Source: Planctomycetota bacterium | Lineage (GTDB): Bacteria > Planctomycetota > Phycisphaerae > UBA1845 | DNA length: 64,000 bases | Assembly: GCA_024280855.1 (NCBI GenBank) | Contig: JAJRPG010000094.1 | Span: 19,321-83,320 of the forward strand | Direction of reading: 5' to 3' | In this document: piece after piece, positions 32,905 to 39,890 of the stretch | Layout of the letters: each line of letters starts with the position of its first letter | Numbering within the stretch: position 1 is the stretch's first letter | Made by a program: the position numbers and the translations under genes | Notes under the pieces: model-generated | Databases searched by the model: none | Seen by the model: only the letters and a program-made list of their open reading frames with translations | Told to the model about the DNA's origin: nothing

Positions 32905-33066
32905 TTAGCCTGCCTTCCTTAATTTTTTAACCAGAGCCTCCGCCAGAATTTTTTGGGCCTGCTTGGGCGTGAATCCCTCAACCGTGAGAGATTCGCTCTT
33001 TCTGCGGCGTTTCCGGTCGCGTATTTCGATGTATACGGCGTCAGATTTCTTCTTCGATAATTTCAT
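32905..33066 (-). CDS. First gene of the leftward early block, small basic protein
   Basis: 53 residues from ATG 33066 (MKLSKKKSDAVYIEIRDRKR); the ORF track's longer start reads through the control region. It ends in a helix (PKQAQKILAEALVKKLRKAG). It lies divergent from the putative repressor across 73 bases, the position of Cro or Ner-like regulators in lambda or Mu. No HTH was recognised, so a regulator role is only positional. Confidence 0.45.
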   Translation of the reverse strand: MKLSKKKSDAVYIEIRDRKRRRKSESLTVEGFTPKQAQKILAEALVKKLRKAG

Positions 33067-33139
33067 TGCAATCAATGCTACCAATGATAGCGATGAATGT
33101 CGAATTGATTCCGGAAAAAAATCCGCAATAATATCAACG
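33067..33139. promoter_or_regulatory. Divergent control region with inverted operator-like repeats
   Basis: 73 bases between the two divergent first genes. AATCAAT (33070-33076) and ATTGATT (33104-33110) form an inverted pair, with an ATGATAGCGATGAATG stretch of imperfect repeats between. For the rightward gene, TTGATT (33105-33110), 18 bases, TAATAT (33129-33134) then ATG at 33140 make a promoter whose start point would fall on or beside the start codon. No leftward promoter stands out. Confidence 0.45.
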
Positions 33140-33487
33140 ATGGAAAAAATAACGAAAGAACCGACTAAACCTTTGCAGTTAAGACTGCCAAGCTCTGTGT
33201 TTGATCGACTAGAGCAAAGATATCGTGCGAGCGGCGTAGACAAACAACTACAGGCGTTGGCCGGTATAATTGCAATTGAATCACTCGATCTTGCCCGTAG
33301 AAACGAGGCAATAAATTTTGCTACGCGGATTTCACTAGGCGAAATATCAATGGACGAGGTAGTTGATCTATATCAGATGAAAGACACGGGTCAGGGGTAT
33401 TCTGATGGATTGATTGATGCCCTAAGGCAACTAGAGCGGGATGCTGTACCCACAAAAACAAAGCGTCGGCGGGCATCAGGTCAATAA
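33140..33487 (+). CDS. Putative phage repressor, possibly ribbon-helix-helix type
   Basis: 115 residues from ATG 33140, divergent from the early operon, the position of a lysogeny repressor. The N-terminal PLQLRLPSSVFDRLEQRY segment has the strand-then-helix start of ribbon-helix-helix proteins; the rest is helical (DEVVDLYQMKDTGQGYSDGL). No Shine-Dalgarno sequence is present and the promoter-like TAATAT ends five bases before ATG, suggesting a leaderless message as for lambda cI from its maintenance promoter. Identification as repressor is by position. Confidence 0.45.
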   Translation: MEKITKEPTKPLQLRLPSSVFDRLEQRYRASGVDKQLQALAGIIAIESLDLARRNEAINFATRISLGEISMDEVVDLYQMKDTGQGYSDGLIDALRQLERDAVPTKTKRRRASGQ

Positions 33488-33665
33488 GTTTGTGAGCTTT
33501 TTCACGGGCTAAGACAATTTCGTCGCGTAGAGGTAGCGTTAGCCGATCCATCGGTTGCCTCCAGAATGGTGCGTGCTCGACGGGTGTCATCCATGACATC
33601 GCAATTCCTTGGCCACCGCCAAGCACAAAAGATGAGTTGCTGGCATGGCCACGACTGTAAGCCAT
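33321..33665 (-). CDS. Uncertain ORF overlapping the putative repressor
   Basis: A minus-strand frame of about 114 residues from ATG 33665 (MAYSRGHASNSSFVLGGGQG). Its first half fills an otherwise empty gap and has a plausible helix (LRDEIVLAREKAHKLIDLMP), but its second half lies antisense to the repressor gene. Only one of the two can be fully real in the overlap. I keep it as a low-confidence candidate because 33488-33769 has no other gene. Confidence 0.2.
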   Translation of the reverse strand: MAYSRGHASNSSFVLGGGQGIAMSWMTPVEHAPFWRQPMDRLTLPLRDEIVLAREKAHKLIDLMPADALFLWVQHPALVALGHQSIHQNTPDPCLSSDIDQLPRPLIFRLVKSA

Positions 33666-33769
33666 TGTTTGCAGTGTATGGGTTATGTTAGGGCAAGTCA
33701 AGCCGCAATATGTAGGGGATGGATTATGGGATTTTACTGCACCGAGTGTGACACCCGAGGGATAATGCG

Positions 33770-34672
33770 ATGACGAAACGTAACCGCAAACGCATTACCA
33801 ATGCTAAACCTTCTTGGTCGGAATTGAAGGAGCAATGCTATCAAAATTTTTCTCAACGAATTGCGGAACTCCACGATACAGAGCTAATCGTGATCCAAAA
33901 GACCGTCGTACAGATATTGTCAGGTATAGAGTCGGGAATGTACGTCAAGGACGTTTTCAATGTGCTTCAACAAATAGGGCCAATTGTTTCAAGGGGAAAT
34001 ATGTTGTTAGGTTGCCAATCAATTGTAAGGGATGTAGATCATTACAGGTCGAGAGTTGGAGCTGCGGATCGACCTATCGAACCTGATCCCGATATTGGCA
34101 ATACGTTTCCGTATCTGAGATATTACACGGTTGGGAACGGGACGCCCGGAACGAATATGGTCAAAGAATCACATGCTAAGCTGCATCGTATTATAGTTCA
34201 TCGTGATGACGAGTTTTGGAAATATCATACACCACCTTGGGAGGATGGCTGTAGATGTATGTGTTCCCCATTAACGAAAGGGCAAGTCGAGCGCGAAGGG
34301 TTGCCGGTACGAAATTTGGAGTATGTACGTAATGTGCTCGGTGTAGAAGTTGGCCCTGAGGAATTCCACCTTGGTAATATGGATATCGAATCATCAAGGA
34401 AGATTTTTAAGGCTAGATTTGAATGCGCCATATATAAAGCCATGTTGGCATATGTAGATAATCCACTCAAGCAGTTGTTGGACGGTGCTGTTAGTAGTGA
34501 GCAGACTCGACAAGTGTCGTGTGAGTCTGTGGATAGATGGAAGTCCTTAAATGCAGAATTGAAAACCACTGACAGCCCGGTCACTGCATTGGCAACAGCC
34601 GAAGACAAACTCACCACATGGAAAGAGCAGTTGGAATTTGTTGAAATGAGAATGTCAGAAAAAAAACTTTGA
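33770..34672 (+). CDS. Stand-alone MuF-domain protein, second copy in the prophage
   Basis: 300 residues. Residues about 110-180 match the MuF (Mu gpF, SPP1 gp7) domain of the true head gene at 41510-42262: YYTVGNGTPGTN against YSTVGNGVPGTN, a conserved His before HRIIV/HGKVF, then DEFWKYHTPPWEDGCRCMC against DPFWNTFTPPWDFGCRCTM. The N-terminal 100 and C-terminal 110 residues are unrelated. MuF domains in some phages are fused to toxin domains and are ejected with the capsid. The gene sits outside the head module, between repressor and late promoter, and is more AT-rich than the late genes, which points to separate acquisition. Confidence 0.65.
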   Translation: MTKRNRKRITNAKPSWSELKEQCYQNFSQRIAELHDTELIVIQKTVVQILSGIESGMYVKDVFNVLQQIGPIVSRGNMLLGCQSIVRDVDHYRSRVGAADRPIEPDPDIGNTFPYLRYYTVGNGTPGTNMVKESHAKLHRIIVHRDDEFWKYHTPPWEDGCRCMCSPLTKGQVEREGLPVRNLEYVRNVLGVEVGPEEFHLGNMDIESSRKIFKARFECAIYKAMLAYVDNPLKQLLDGAVSSEQTRQVSCESVDRWKSLNAELKTTDSPVTALATAEDKLTTWKEQLEFVEMRMSEKKL

Positions 34673-34680
34673 GAGAACGC

Positions 34681-34709
34681 TTGACTTTTGCGCGCGTCCC
34701 GGGTTATAA
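34681..34709 (+). promoter_or_regulatory. Candidate sigma-70 promoter for the rightward late genes
   Basis: TTGACT (34681-34686), a 17-base spacer, and TTATAA (34704-34709). It lies at the start of a 315-base gene-free stretch, about 280 bases before the next rightward gene, and is the best promoter match found in the prophage. It would drive 34988 and, if not terminated, the head genes. Confidence 0.45.
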
Positions 34710-34727
34710 GAGGAATCGATAATTAAA

Positions 34728-34987
34728 AGGGCGTCTGGACGCGCCCTGAAAAGCAACATACAAATCTTAAACCTAAAGCCTTAACGGCACGCACGGGCAC
34801 TGCGCCCGCAGCATGAAGCCGCTATCGCCTTACGGGCCATAACTGGCCTTCTAGGTTCTAACGATTGCCACAAAACTGGGTATCCCCGATGCACATCGGG
34901 TGGCCTGGTTATTTTTTTGTAGGCATCCCCCGGTGAGCATCGTGGATAAAACAAAACTGGATTCCGCTCCCGCATAAGGAATGAACT
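34728..34987 (+). other. Leader region with hairpins before the late genes
   Basis: Non-coding. An AGGGCGTC/GACGCGCCCT stem at 34728-34747, directly after the candidate promoter, and a CCCGATG/CATCGGG stem at about 34888-34904, followed after 12 bases by a T-run, could terminate or regulate readthrough. A degenerate copy of the ACTGGATTCC repeat occurs at 34955-34972. AAGGA at the end is the ribosome site of the 34988 gene. Nothing else was seen. Confidence 0.35.
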
Positions 34988-35485
34988 ATGACTGATCCGC
35001 AATATCAATTGCACTTGAAAGCGTTAGGGAAAATCGCTCGGCTATGGGACGACGGTGGACTCGATACGGCATCACTGAAGCTGCTCGCGTCAAGACTGTT
35101 CGATCAAATAGCTACGGGTGAAACGGTGTCATACGAAGGCGTTATTGTCGTTAGCACCTATGCCCCGAGTCTGAATAATGCCATCAATGGTGGCCAGAAT
35201 CCCGTGCGGTCAACGGCTCAAATAATGGCAGAACAATACCTGATACAAGTTCTTACCATCGACCTGACCACGCAACCAGTAGGCACGGACGCTAAGAGTG
35301 TTCTTGAGGCGTTACAAACTGAAATGAGCGTTGGCGTAGATGGGAAAACATTGACTGATAAATCTACCACAGGATTCGTGAACTTTTTCGATACGCTGTG
35401 GTCGCCATCCGGTACATGGAATACAGAAGCAGATGTAACCGCAGATTACAAGGATAGTATTTTTGTGGTTACGACCATCGTTTGA
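34988..35485 (+). CDS. Hypothetical phage protein
   Basis: 165 residues, no membrane segment. The N-terminal helix YQLHLKALGKIARLWDDGG and a Ser/Thr-rich beta-like C-terminal half (TGFVNFFDTLWSPSGTWNTE) suggest a small virion or assembly protein. ATG 34988 has AAGGA at proper distance. First gene after the candidate late promoter; followed by a palindromic repeat. Function unknown. Confidence 0.5.
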   Translation: MTDPQYQLHLKALGKIARLWDDGGLDTASLKLLASRLFDQIATGETVSYEGVIVVSTYAPSLNNAINGGQNPVRSTAQIMAEQYLIQVLTIDLTTQPVGTDAKSVLEALQTEMSVGVDGKTLTDKSTTGFVNFFDTLWSPSGTWNTEADVTADYKDSIFVVTTIV

Positions 35486-35502
35486 TGGGGCAAGTGAACT
35501 AA

Positions 35503-35534
35503 AGACTGGATTCCCGCCTGCGCGGGAATGACGG
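35503..35534. repeat. dRS3/REP-like palindromic repeat
   Basis: GACTGGATTCCCGCCTGCGC followed by GGGAATGACGG, with the perfect palindrome ATTCCCGC-ctgc-GCGGGAAT at 35510-35529. The ATTCCC-N8-GGGAAT form is that of the Neisseria dRS3 repeat and of similar repeats in many genomes. Related copies lie at 49464-49546 and a degenerate one at 34955-34972. Confidence 0.75.
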
Positions 35535-36103
35535 ACACATAAGCAAGGATGCTGATGTTGCGAAGGATCGCACGACAACCAAGCCTTACCTCCTGTGAAG
35601 GGGACGCCTGCGCGGCGACGCCTAACCCCCGTCGCCGTGCGGGTTCCTTCGCTGGTTGTATGAGTCGAAGATCATCGACTGCCCCAGGTCCGAAGGACAT
35701 GGGCCACCCAGCCCGTATTCCGAAAATGCCGGTCCGGCGAGACTGCCATCCATCCGACTTACTCCGGATTGGAAATGTCTTGACCCCAACCCAAGCGGTA
35801 GTAGTGCGCCCATCCTCGCATGTTGCCGGACCGGCATCTCCATTTACCCAAATTAACACAGCGAAGATATTCGTCGAGTCGCGATCACGCGACAACTGCT
35901 GCCCTGGGAACATACGGCCCCTGGACCCGACGTCGGGGGCGGGGAACCACGTTCACCCCCGACCACTTATCAGAAAAACATGCGGGCGCATGTCAAAGAG
36001 TGACAACCCAGCGGCACGGACGCCGTCGCACGCGTGTGAAAATATCACGAAAAGATCAACGGCAGTTAACCAACTGCTTAACCCTTTTGGAAGGAGTGAC
36101 AAC
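35535..36103 (+). other. GC-rich gap of about 570 bases, several inverted repeats, no convincing gene
   Basis: The long open frame here (35549 on) has a composition unlike a protein (Arg, Pro, Ser and Cys-rich, no clear fold) and lacks a good start. Structure instead is frequent: ATGCCGGTCCGGC at about 35727 pairs perfectly with GCCGGACCGGCAT at about 35823, and CCCGACGTCGGGGG plus GGGGAACCACGTTCACCCCC occur near 35920-35960. The stretch may encode a structured RNA or be phage filler; the sequence alone cannot tell. Confidence 0.35.
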
Positions 36104-36499
36104 ATGAAGTCATCTCGGTTTGGAGCTTTGTTAGTAGCGGTTTTGATGGGTGTCACGACGTGGCACTGTGTAGGTTGTGCGAGTGACGCAGAGGCGTCAA
36201 TCGTTATGCAGCAGAACATGAGAATGATTAGCGACTTCGCCGACGACAACGATATGAGCGTCGTGGTGCAGGTGGCGAGCGATGGCCGATTCGGCTTCAC
36301 CTGGGACCAGTTCCTTGGTGTCAATACCGGCCTGACGATGAATGCCACGCTGACGGCACGCGGCGATGATGGACCATCAACGGCTAAGACGGTCGACGGA
36401 AAGGCAGGCAATAGCCTGCCCTACGAGGAGACATCGGCGAACACGCCCACTGCGGAGGACGCGGTAAACCCCACGAAACAAGACTCGAACGACGACTGA
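36104..36499 (+). CDS. Putative phage lipoprotein
   Basis: 131 residues from ATG 36104, which has AAGGAG eight bases before it; the longer ORF-track start is rejected. The leader ALLVAVLMGVTTWHCVGC ends in a lipobox-like VGC, then ASDAEASIVMQQNMRMIS and an acidic Ser/Thr-rich tail. An outer-membrane lipoprotein is inferred. In many Mu-like phages this region holds Rzl-like spanin parts, but no partner is clear. Confidence 0.5.
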   Translation: MKSSRFGALLVAVLMGVTTWHCVGCASDAEASIVMQQNMRMISDFADDNDMSVVVQVASDGRFGFTWDQFLGVNTGLTMNATLTARGDDGPSTAKTVDGKAGNSLPYEETSANTPTAEDAVNPTKQDSNDD

Positions 36500-36708
36500 C
36501 CGCCCGAAACGGCGACGCCAGCGAAGGCCGGGATGCCACGACGGTGAAGCCTTCGACCGTGACCGGGGCGGACCTCGGCGGAGGACGGGGCCATAAATGG
36601 CTTTAAGGGCGAAGAAAACGGCGGGCTATAGCCGCTGGACGAGGCTTGTTGGTGGCACGAGCCAAAGCAGACCGGCCACGCCGGAACCGGCAATGCCGGG
36701 AAGTAAAC

Positions 36709-37071
36709 ATGGAAATTCAGGCAGCAAAATTCGAGTCTTTGATGCGGCGGTTGCAAGAGCGATCGCCGCATCGGCCTGTTCCAGCCGTGGAAATCGCCGC
36801 CCTGTGCGGGGCGGACGGCAGCCGGGAAACCCGGCGACGACGGGTGCGAAGCCTCGTGCAAATGGCTCGATTGGCCGGCCTGCGAATCTGTGCCGAGTCG
36901 CGTGGATACTGGCTGGCACGCAGCGACGCCGAATGGAAGGCCTACTGCGAAGCGGTCAAAAACAAGGCGATTTATAAATTTGTCGCACTGGCCAAACAAC
37001 AGAAAGCGGCGAACGAAACGCGAAACGGACAAGGGAAATTGTTCGACATGACACCTATTTTTGCAGGTTGA
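36709..37071 (+). CDS. Winged-helix-like DNA-binding phage protein
   Basis: 120 residues from ATG 36709 (MEIQAAKFESLMRRLQERSP). VPAVEIAALCGADGSRETRR followed by RRVRSLVQMARLAGLRICAE and ESRGYWLARSDAEWKAY has the helix-turn-helix plus wing plan of small phage DNA-binding proteins. The GC-rich 36500-36708 stretch before it has no gene. It stands upstream of the packaging genes and may regulate them; this is inference. Confidence 0.55.
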   Translation: MEIQAAKFESLMRRLQERSPHRPVPAVEIAALCGADGSRETRRRRVRSLVQMARLAGLRICAESRGYWLARSDAEWKAYCEAVKNKAIYKFVALAKQQKAANETRNGQGKLFDMTPIFAG

Positions 37072-37093
37072 ACCTGTTTGTGCGAGATAAACA

Positions 37094-37378
37094 TTGAACG
37101 AATCACAGCAATTTGAACGAGCTATACGGGTGGCTGACTCGCTACGAGACCTGCAACTGGTCATCGGGAAAATGATCGCCTCCGTGCCGATTGATGCGTG
37201 CACCGTAGGCACAAGAGTTGGCGGGCTTCGCGCCGTTAGCGAGCAAATGATCCGCGATGTGACCGAAGTATTACACCCGTACATCCCCGAAATAACCGTG
37301 GACTTTGGCGAGTCGCCGTGCGGCGAGCGCCGCAAAAGTATGACCTGCCAATGGCAGGAAAAGGCGGGGACATGTTAG
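37094..37378 (+). CDS. Small hypothetical phage protein
   Basis: 94 residues from a TTG start at 37094 (MNESQQFERAIRVADSLRDL). It is helical with a basic tail (GERRKSMTCQWQEK). The stop overlaps the next start (ATGTTAG). No domain was recognised. Position is that of the small genes ahead of Mu gp25. Confidence 0.45.
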   Translation: MNESQQFERAIRVADSLRDLQLVIGKMIASVPIDACTVGTRVGGLRAVSEQMIRDVTEVLHPYIPEITVDFGESPCGERRKSMTCQWQEKAGTC

Positions 37379-37698
37379 CGGAAGTGACGCTTAGTTTATC
37401 TGACTTTGGCGCAATGGCTGCTATTCTCGCGGTGTTTATGGTTCCAGTATTGGCCATGCTGCGTGGCTGTAACCAGCGCATCGCCGCTGCCGAAACGCGA
37501 ATCAAAGATGTTGAAGATGACAAGGCCGATAAAGTCGTTTGCGTTCGTGGCGCGATGGCTAATAGAAACGCTATTGATCGTGTGGCTATACAGCTCGCCG
37601 AAATGAAAGGGCGTATCGATGCGTCAATCGGGTTTCAGGGCGCAACGAAACGCATGGCAGATGCCGTCGAAAAAGTGGTAGAGGAACTGACTAAATGA
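37372..37698 (+). CDS. Mu gp25-like (DUF2730-type) membrane protein with coiled coil
   Basis: 108 residues: one N-terminal helix (GAMAAILAVFMVPVLAMLRG), then a long coiled coil (CNQRIAAAETRIKDVEDDKA and on). This is the plan of Mu gp25 (DUF2730). The gene directly precedes gp26- and gp27-like genes, as in Mu. The last bases GGTAGAGGAACTGACTAAATGA recur at the end of the MuF gene at 42240. Confidence 0.6.
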   Translation: MLAEVTLSLSDFGAMAAILAVFMVPVLAMLRGCNQRIAAAETRIKDVEDDKADKVVCVRGAMANRNAIDRVAIQLAEMKGRIDASIGFQGATKRMADAVEKVVEELTK

Positions 37699-37997
37699 AT
37701 CCAACTGAAGCGAGAGCTAGACTCATCAAGCAATGCCGACGGGAAACGCTCTCGGTATTGCTCAACGTTTATCCAAGTGCATTTAGCTTTGAAGACATCT
37801 TCAACACGCTGCTGTACCTCGAAGTGGAAGAAGACCACGTCAAACGTGACCTGGCCTACCTTCAAGAAAAAGGATATGTGCAATGCGTGAATAACGAAGA
37901 TGGTCGTATGCCATTTAGCAAACGTAAATTCAAGCTGACCGCTAGCGGCGATGAAATCGCAAATAAGATCACAACTGACATCGCACTGGAACCATAA
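37695..37997 (+). CDS. Mu gp26-like winged-helix protein
   Basis: 100 residues, starting within the ATGA overlap. IKQCRRETLSVLLNVYPSAF is followed by a winged helix (DIFNTLLYLEVEEDHVKRDL, then YLQEKGYVQC), and a beta-like end. Mu gp26 relatives occupy this exact place between gp25 and the small terminase. Its role is probably in gene control or packaging, unproven. Confidence 0.6.
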   Translation: MNPTEARARLIKQCRRETLSVLLNVYPSAFSFEDIFNTLLYLEVEEDHVKRDLAYLQEKGYVQCVNNEDGRMPFSKRKFKLTASGDEIANKITTDIALEP

Positions 37998-37999
37998 AC

Positions 38000-38473
38000 A
38001 TGGCGAGGGAACCTTGGTGGACAGAACTAGGCGAAGACACACTGGAGCGCATCAACGAGCTGCTCACGGAAGGATGGGACAATGCGGACATTCTCCGCGA
38101 ATTATTCATCCCGACCAGCAAGCTGCGGTCGCTGCAAATATACGCCCAAAAGTTTGGACCACGACGAAGGCTGGAAAAGTTTGCCCAGTTCAAAAACGCG
38201 ATACTCGATCGACTGCCCGAAATGGCTCCGAAATTCATGGATGCCCTGCAACTGGTCGCGTCCAAAGCGGTGTCGCCCAGTGTGAAAGACTCGACCCAAC
38301 TGCGTGCCCAGGAACTCATGAACGACTTCATGGCGAAAATCGCCAAGGTGATGATCGTCGATGCGAAAACAGAAGAGAAACGAATACGTGATGAATCAAC
38401 TAAATCCATTGACGTGCAAGATGCTATTGATCGCCTTTACGATGCTTATGGGATTGACTCCGATCATGGCTAA
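38000..38473 (+). CDS. Small terminase subunit (DUF3486, Mu gp27-like)
   Basis: 157 residues. An HTH-like N-terminus (ERINELLTEGWDNADILREL) is followed by a helical body (RRRLEKFAQFKNAILDRLPE) typical of DUF3486. The gene ends overlapping the large terminase start by eight bases (ATGGCTAA). It recognises phage DNA for headful packaging by family role. Confidence 0.7.
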   Translation: MAREPWWTELGEDTLERINELLTEGWDNADILRELFIPTSKLRSLQIYAQKFGPRRRLEKFAQFKNAILDRLPEMAPKFMDALQLVASKAVSPSVKDSTQLRAQELMNDFMAKIAKVMIVDAKTEEKRIRDESTKSIDVQDAIDRLYDAYGIDSDHG

Positions 38474-39890
38474 TGGCCGCCCGCATATCCAAGTAAGCGA
38501 CCCCACGCAACAGCTAATGGCGGCGATGGAGAAGATTCTGCTTCCCTACCAAAAGCTGGACATCGCTTCCGATGCCCGGTTTAGACTTTGCCGCTGGTCT
38601 CGACAGACAGGCAAGAGCTTTTCCAAAACACTGCGCCGCATTTTGCGGGGCGCAAGACGCAACCGCAATCAGATTTTCCTATCAGCCGGTGAACGACAGA
38701 GTAAGGAACTCATCGCCAAGGCCAAGCAACACCTGCAGGCGATGGAGATTCTATTTGAATATGAAGAAAACGTATTCAAAGATACCGACATCAAACAAAT
38801 GGAAATCATTCTACCGTCAGCCTTTGGCGGTATCCGCATCATCGGCCTGCCCGCTAACCCGGACACCGCTCGCGGATTCACCGGCGATCTGTTTCTGGAC
38901 GAATTTGCTATCCATAAAAAGAGCCGCGAAATCTGGGCGGCTGCCTATCCGTCCGTGATGCGAAAAGGTGGCGAAGTTGATGTGGCTTCCACGCCTAAAG
39001 GCAAACGCGGCATGTTCTACGACCTGGACATGAACCCGACCTTTGAGAGCGATGTACTTACGATCTATGACGCTGTGGAACAAGGACTCGAAGTTGACCT
39101 CGAAGCACTCAAGGCAGGCGCCGTGGATAGCGAACTGTGGCGACAAGAATTTCTATGCGAATATATCGACGAGGCGTCGGCATTCCTACCCTATGAACTC
39201 ATCGCGGCGTGCATGGACGACAAACTACCGCGACAACTCGACGTCGAAGCACTCGCGCAAATCAGTAACGACGTTTACGTCGGGATCGATATTGGTCGCA
39301 AGCATGACCTGACCGCGCTGTGGGCGTTCGAGCAAGTGGGTAGCCAACTCATTAGCCTTGGCCTTATCGAACTGCGTTCGACGCCGTTTCGATTGCAGTT
39401 TGAAATCATATCTCACGTACTCAACCAACGGTGCGTGAGGCGATGTGCCATCGATAACACCGGACTCGGAATGCAACTGGCCGAACAACTGGTCGAACGG
39501 TTCGGCGACTATCGCGTTGAGGCGGTGACGTTCACGGGCAGAGTTAAAGAAAATATCGCTGGCAAGATGCGGGTGAAATTTGAAGATAGAAACATTCGCA
39601 TCCCCGCCTTCCCAGAACTACGCGAAGACCTGCACAGCGTAGAAAAAAGCGTGACGCTGGCTGGCAATGTACGGCTGCAAGCCGCCCGCGAAGGCGGGAG
39701 CCATGCGGACAGGTTTTGGGCAGGGGCGTTGGCGGTGTATGCGGGGAGTGATGGTCAAGCCGGACCTATTAGTTTTACGCCTGGCGATAGACGGAATCAT
39801 CCGGGCATGGATGGCGGTGGTGACGATCTCGATTGGCAAGATCAGGCAGATGATGAATTCGCCTCCATTTACGAAGTTGGATCACGATGA
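38466..39890 (+). CDS. Terminase large subunit (Mu gp28-like)
   Basis: About 474 residues from ATG 38466 (MANGRPHIQVS). The packaging ATPase shows a Walker A-like SRQTGKSFSKTL, Walker B with FTGDLFLDEFAIH, and a coupling STPKGKRGMFYD. The nuclease domain follows with acidic residues in VGIDIGRKHDLTAL, CAIDNTGLGMQL and SHADRFWAGALA. It cuts and pumps DNA into the prohead; Mu-type enzymes take DNA with host flanks from the integrated copy. Confidence 0.88.
   Translation: MANGRPHIQVSDPTQQLMAAMEKILLPYQKLDIASDARFRLCRWSRQTGKSFSKTLRRILRGARRNRNQIFLSAGERQSKELIAKAKQHLQAMEILFEYEENVFKDTDIKQMEIILPSAFGGIRIIGLPANPDTARGFTGDLFLDEFAIHKKSREIWAAAYPSVMRKGGEVDVASTPKGKRGMFYDLDMNPTFESDVLTIYDAVEQGLEVDLEALKAGAVDSELWRQEFLCEYIDEASAFLPYELIAACMDDKLPRQLDVEALAQISNDVYVGIDIGRKHDLTALWAFEQVGSQLISLGLIELRSTPFRLQFEIISHVLNQRCVRRCAIDNTGLGMQLAEQLVERFGDYRVEAVTFTGRVKENIAGKMRVKFEDRNIRIPAFPELREDLHSVEKSVTLAGNVRLQAAREGGSHADRFWAGALAVYAGSDGQAGPISFTPGDRRNHPGMDGGGDDLDWQDQADDEFASIYEVGSR

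Noticed and set aside
35549-36103. N-terminal extension of the 36104 lipoprotein
   Set aside because: The ATG at 36104 has a good ribosome site and starts a signal peptide; the upstream frame has no protein-like pattern.
36421-37335. 304-residue minus-strand ORF
   Set aside because: It lies antisense to the 36709 and 37094 genes, has a Ser/Arg/Pro-rich composition and no domain; a GC-bias shadow.
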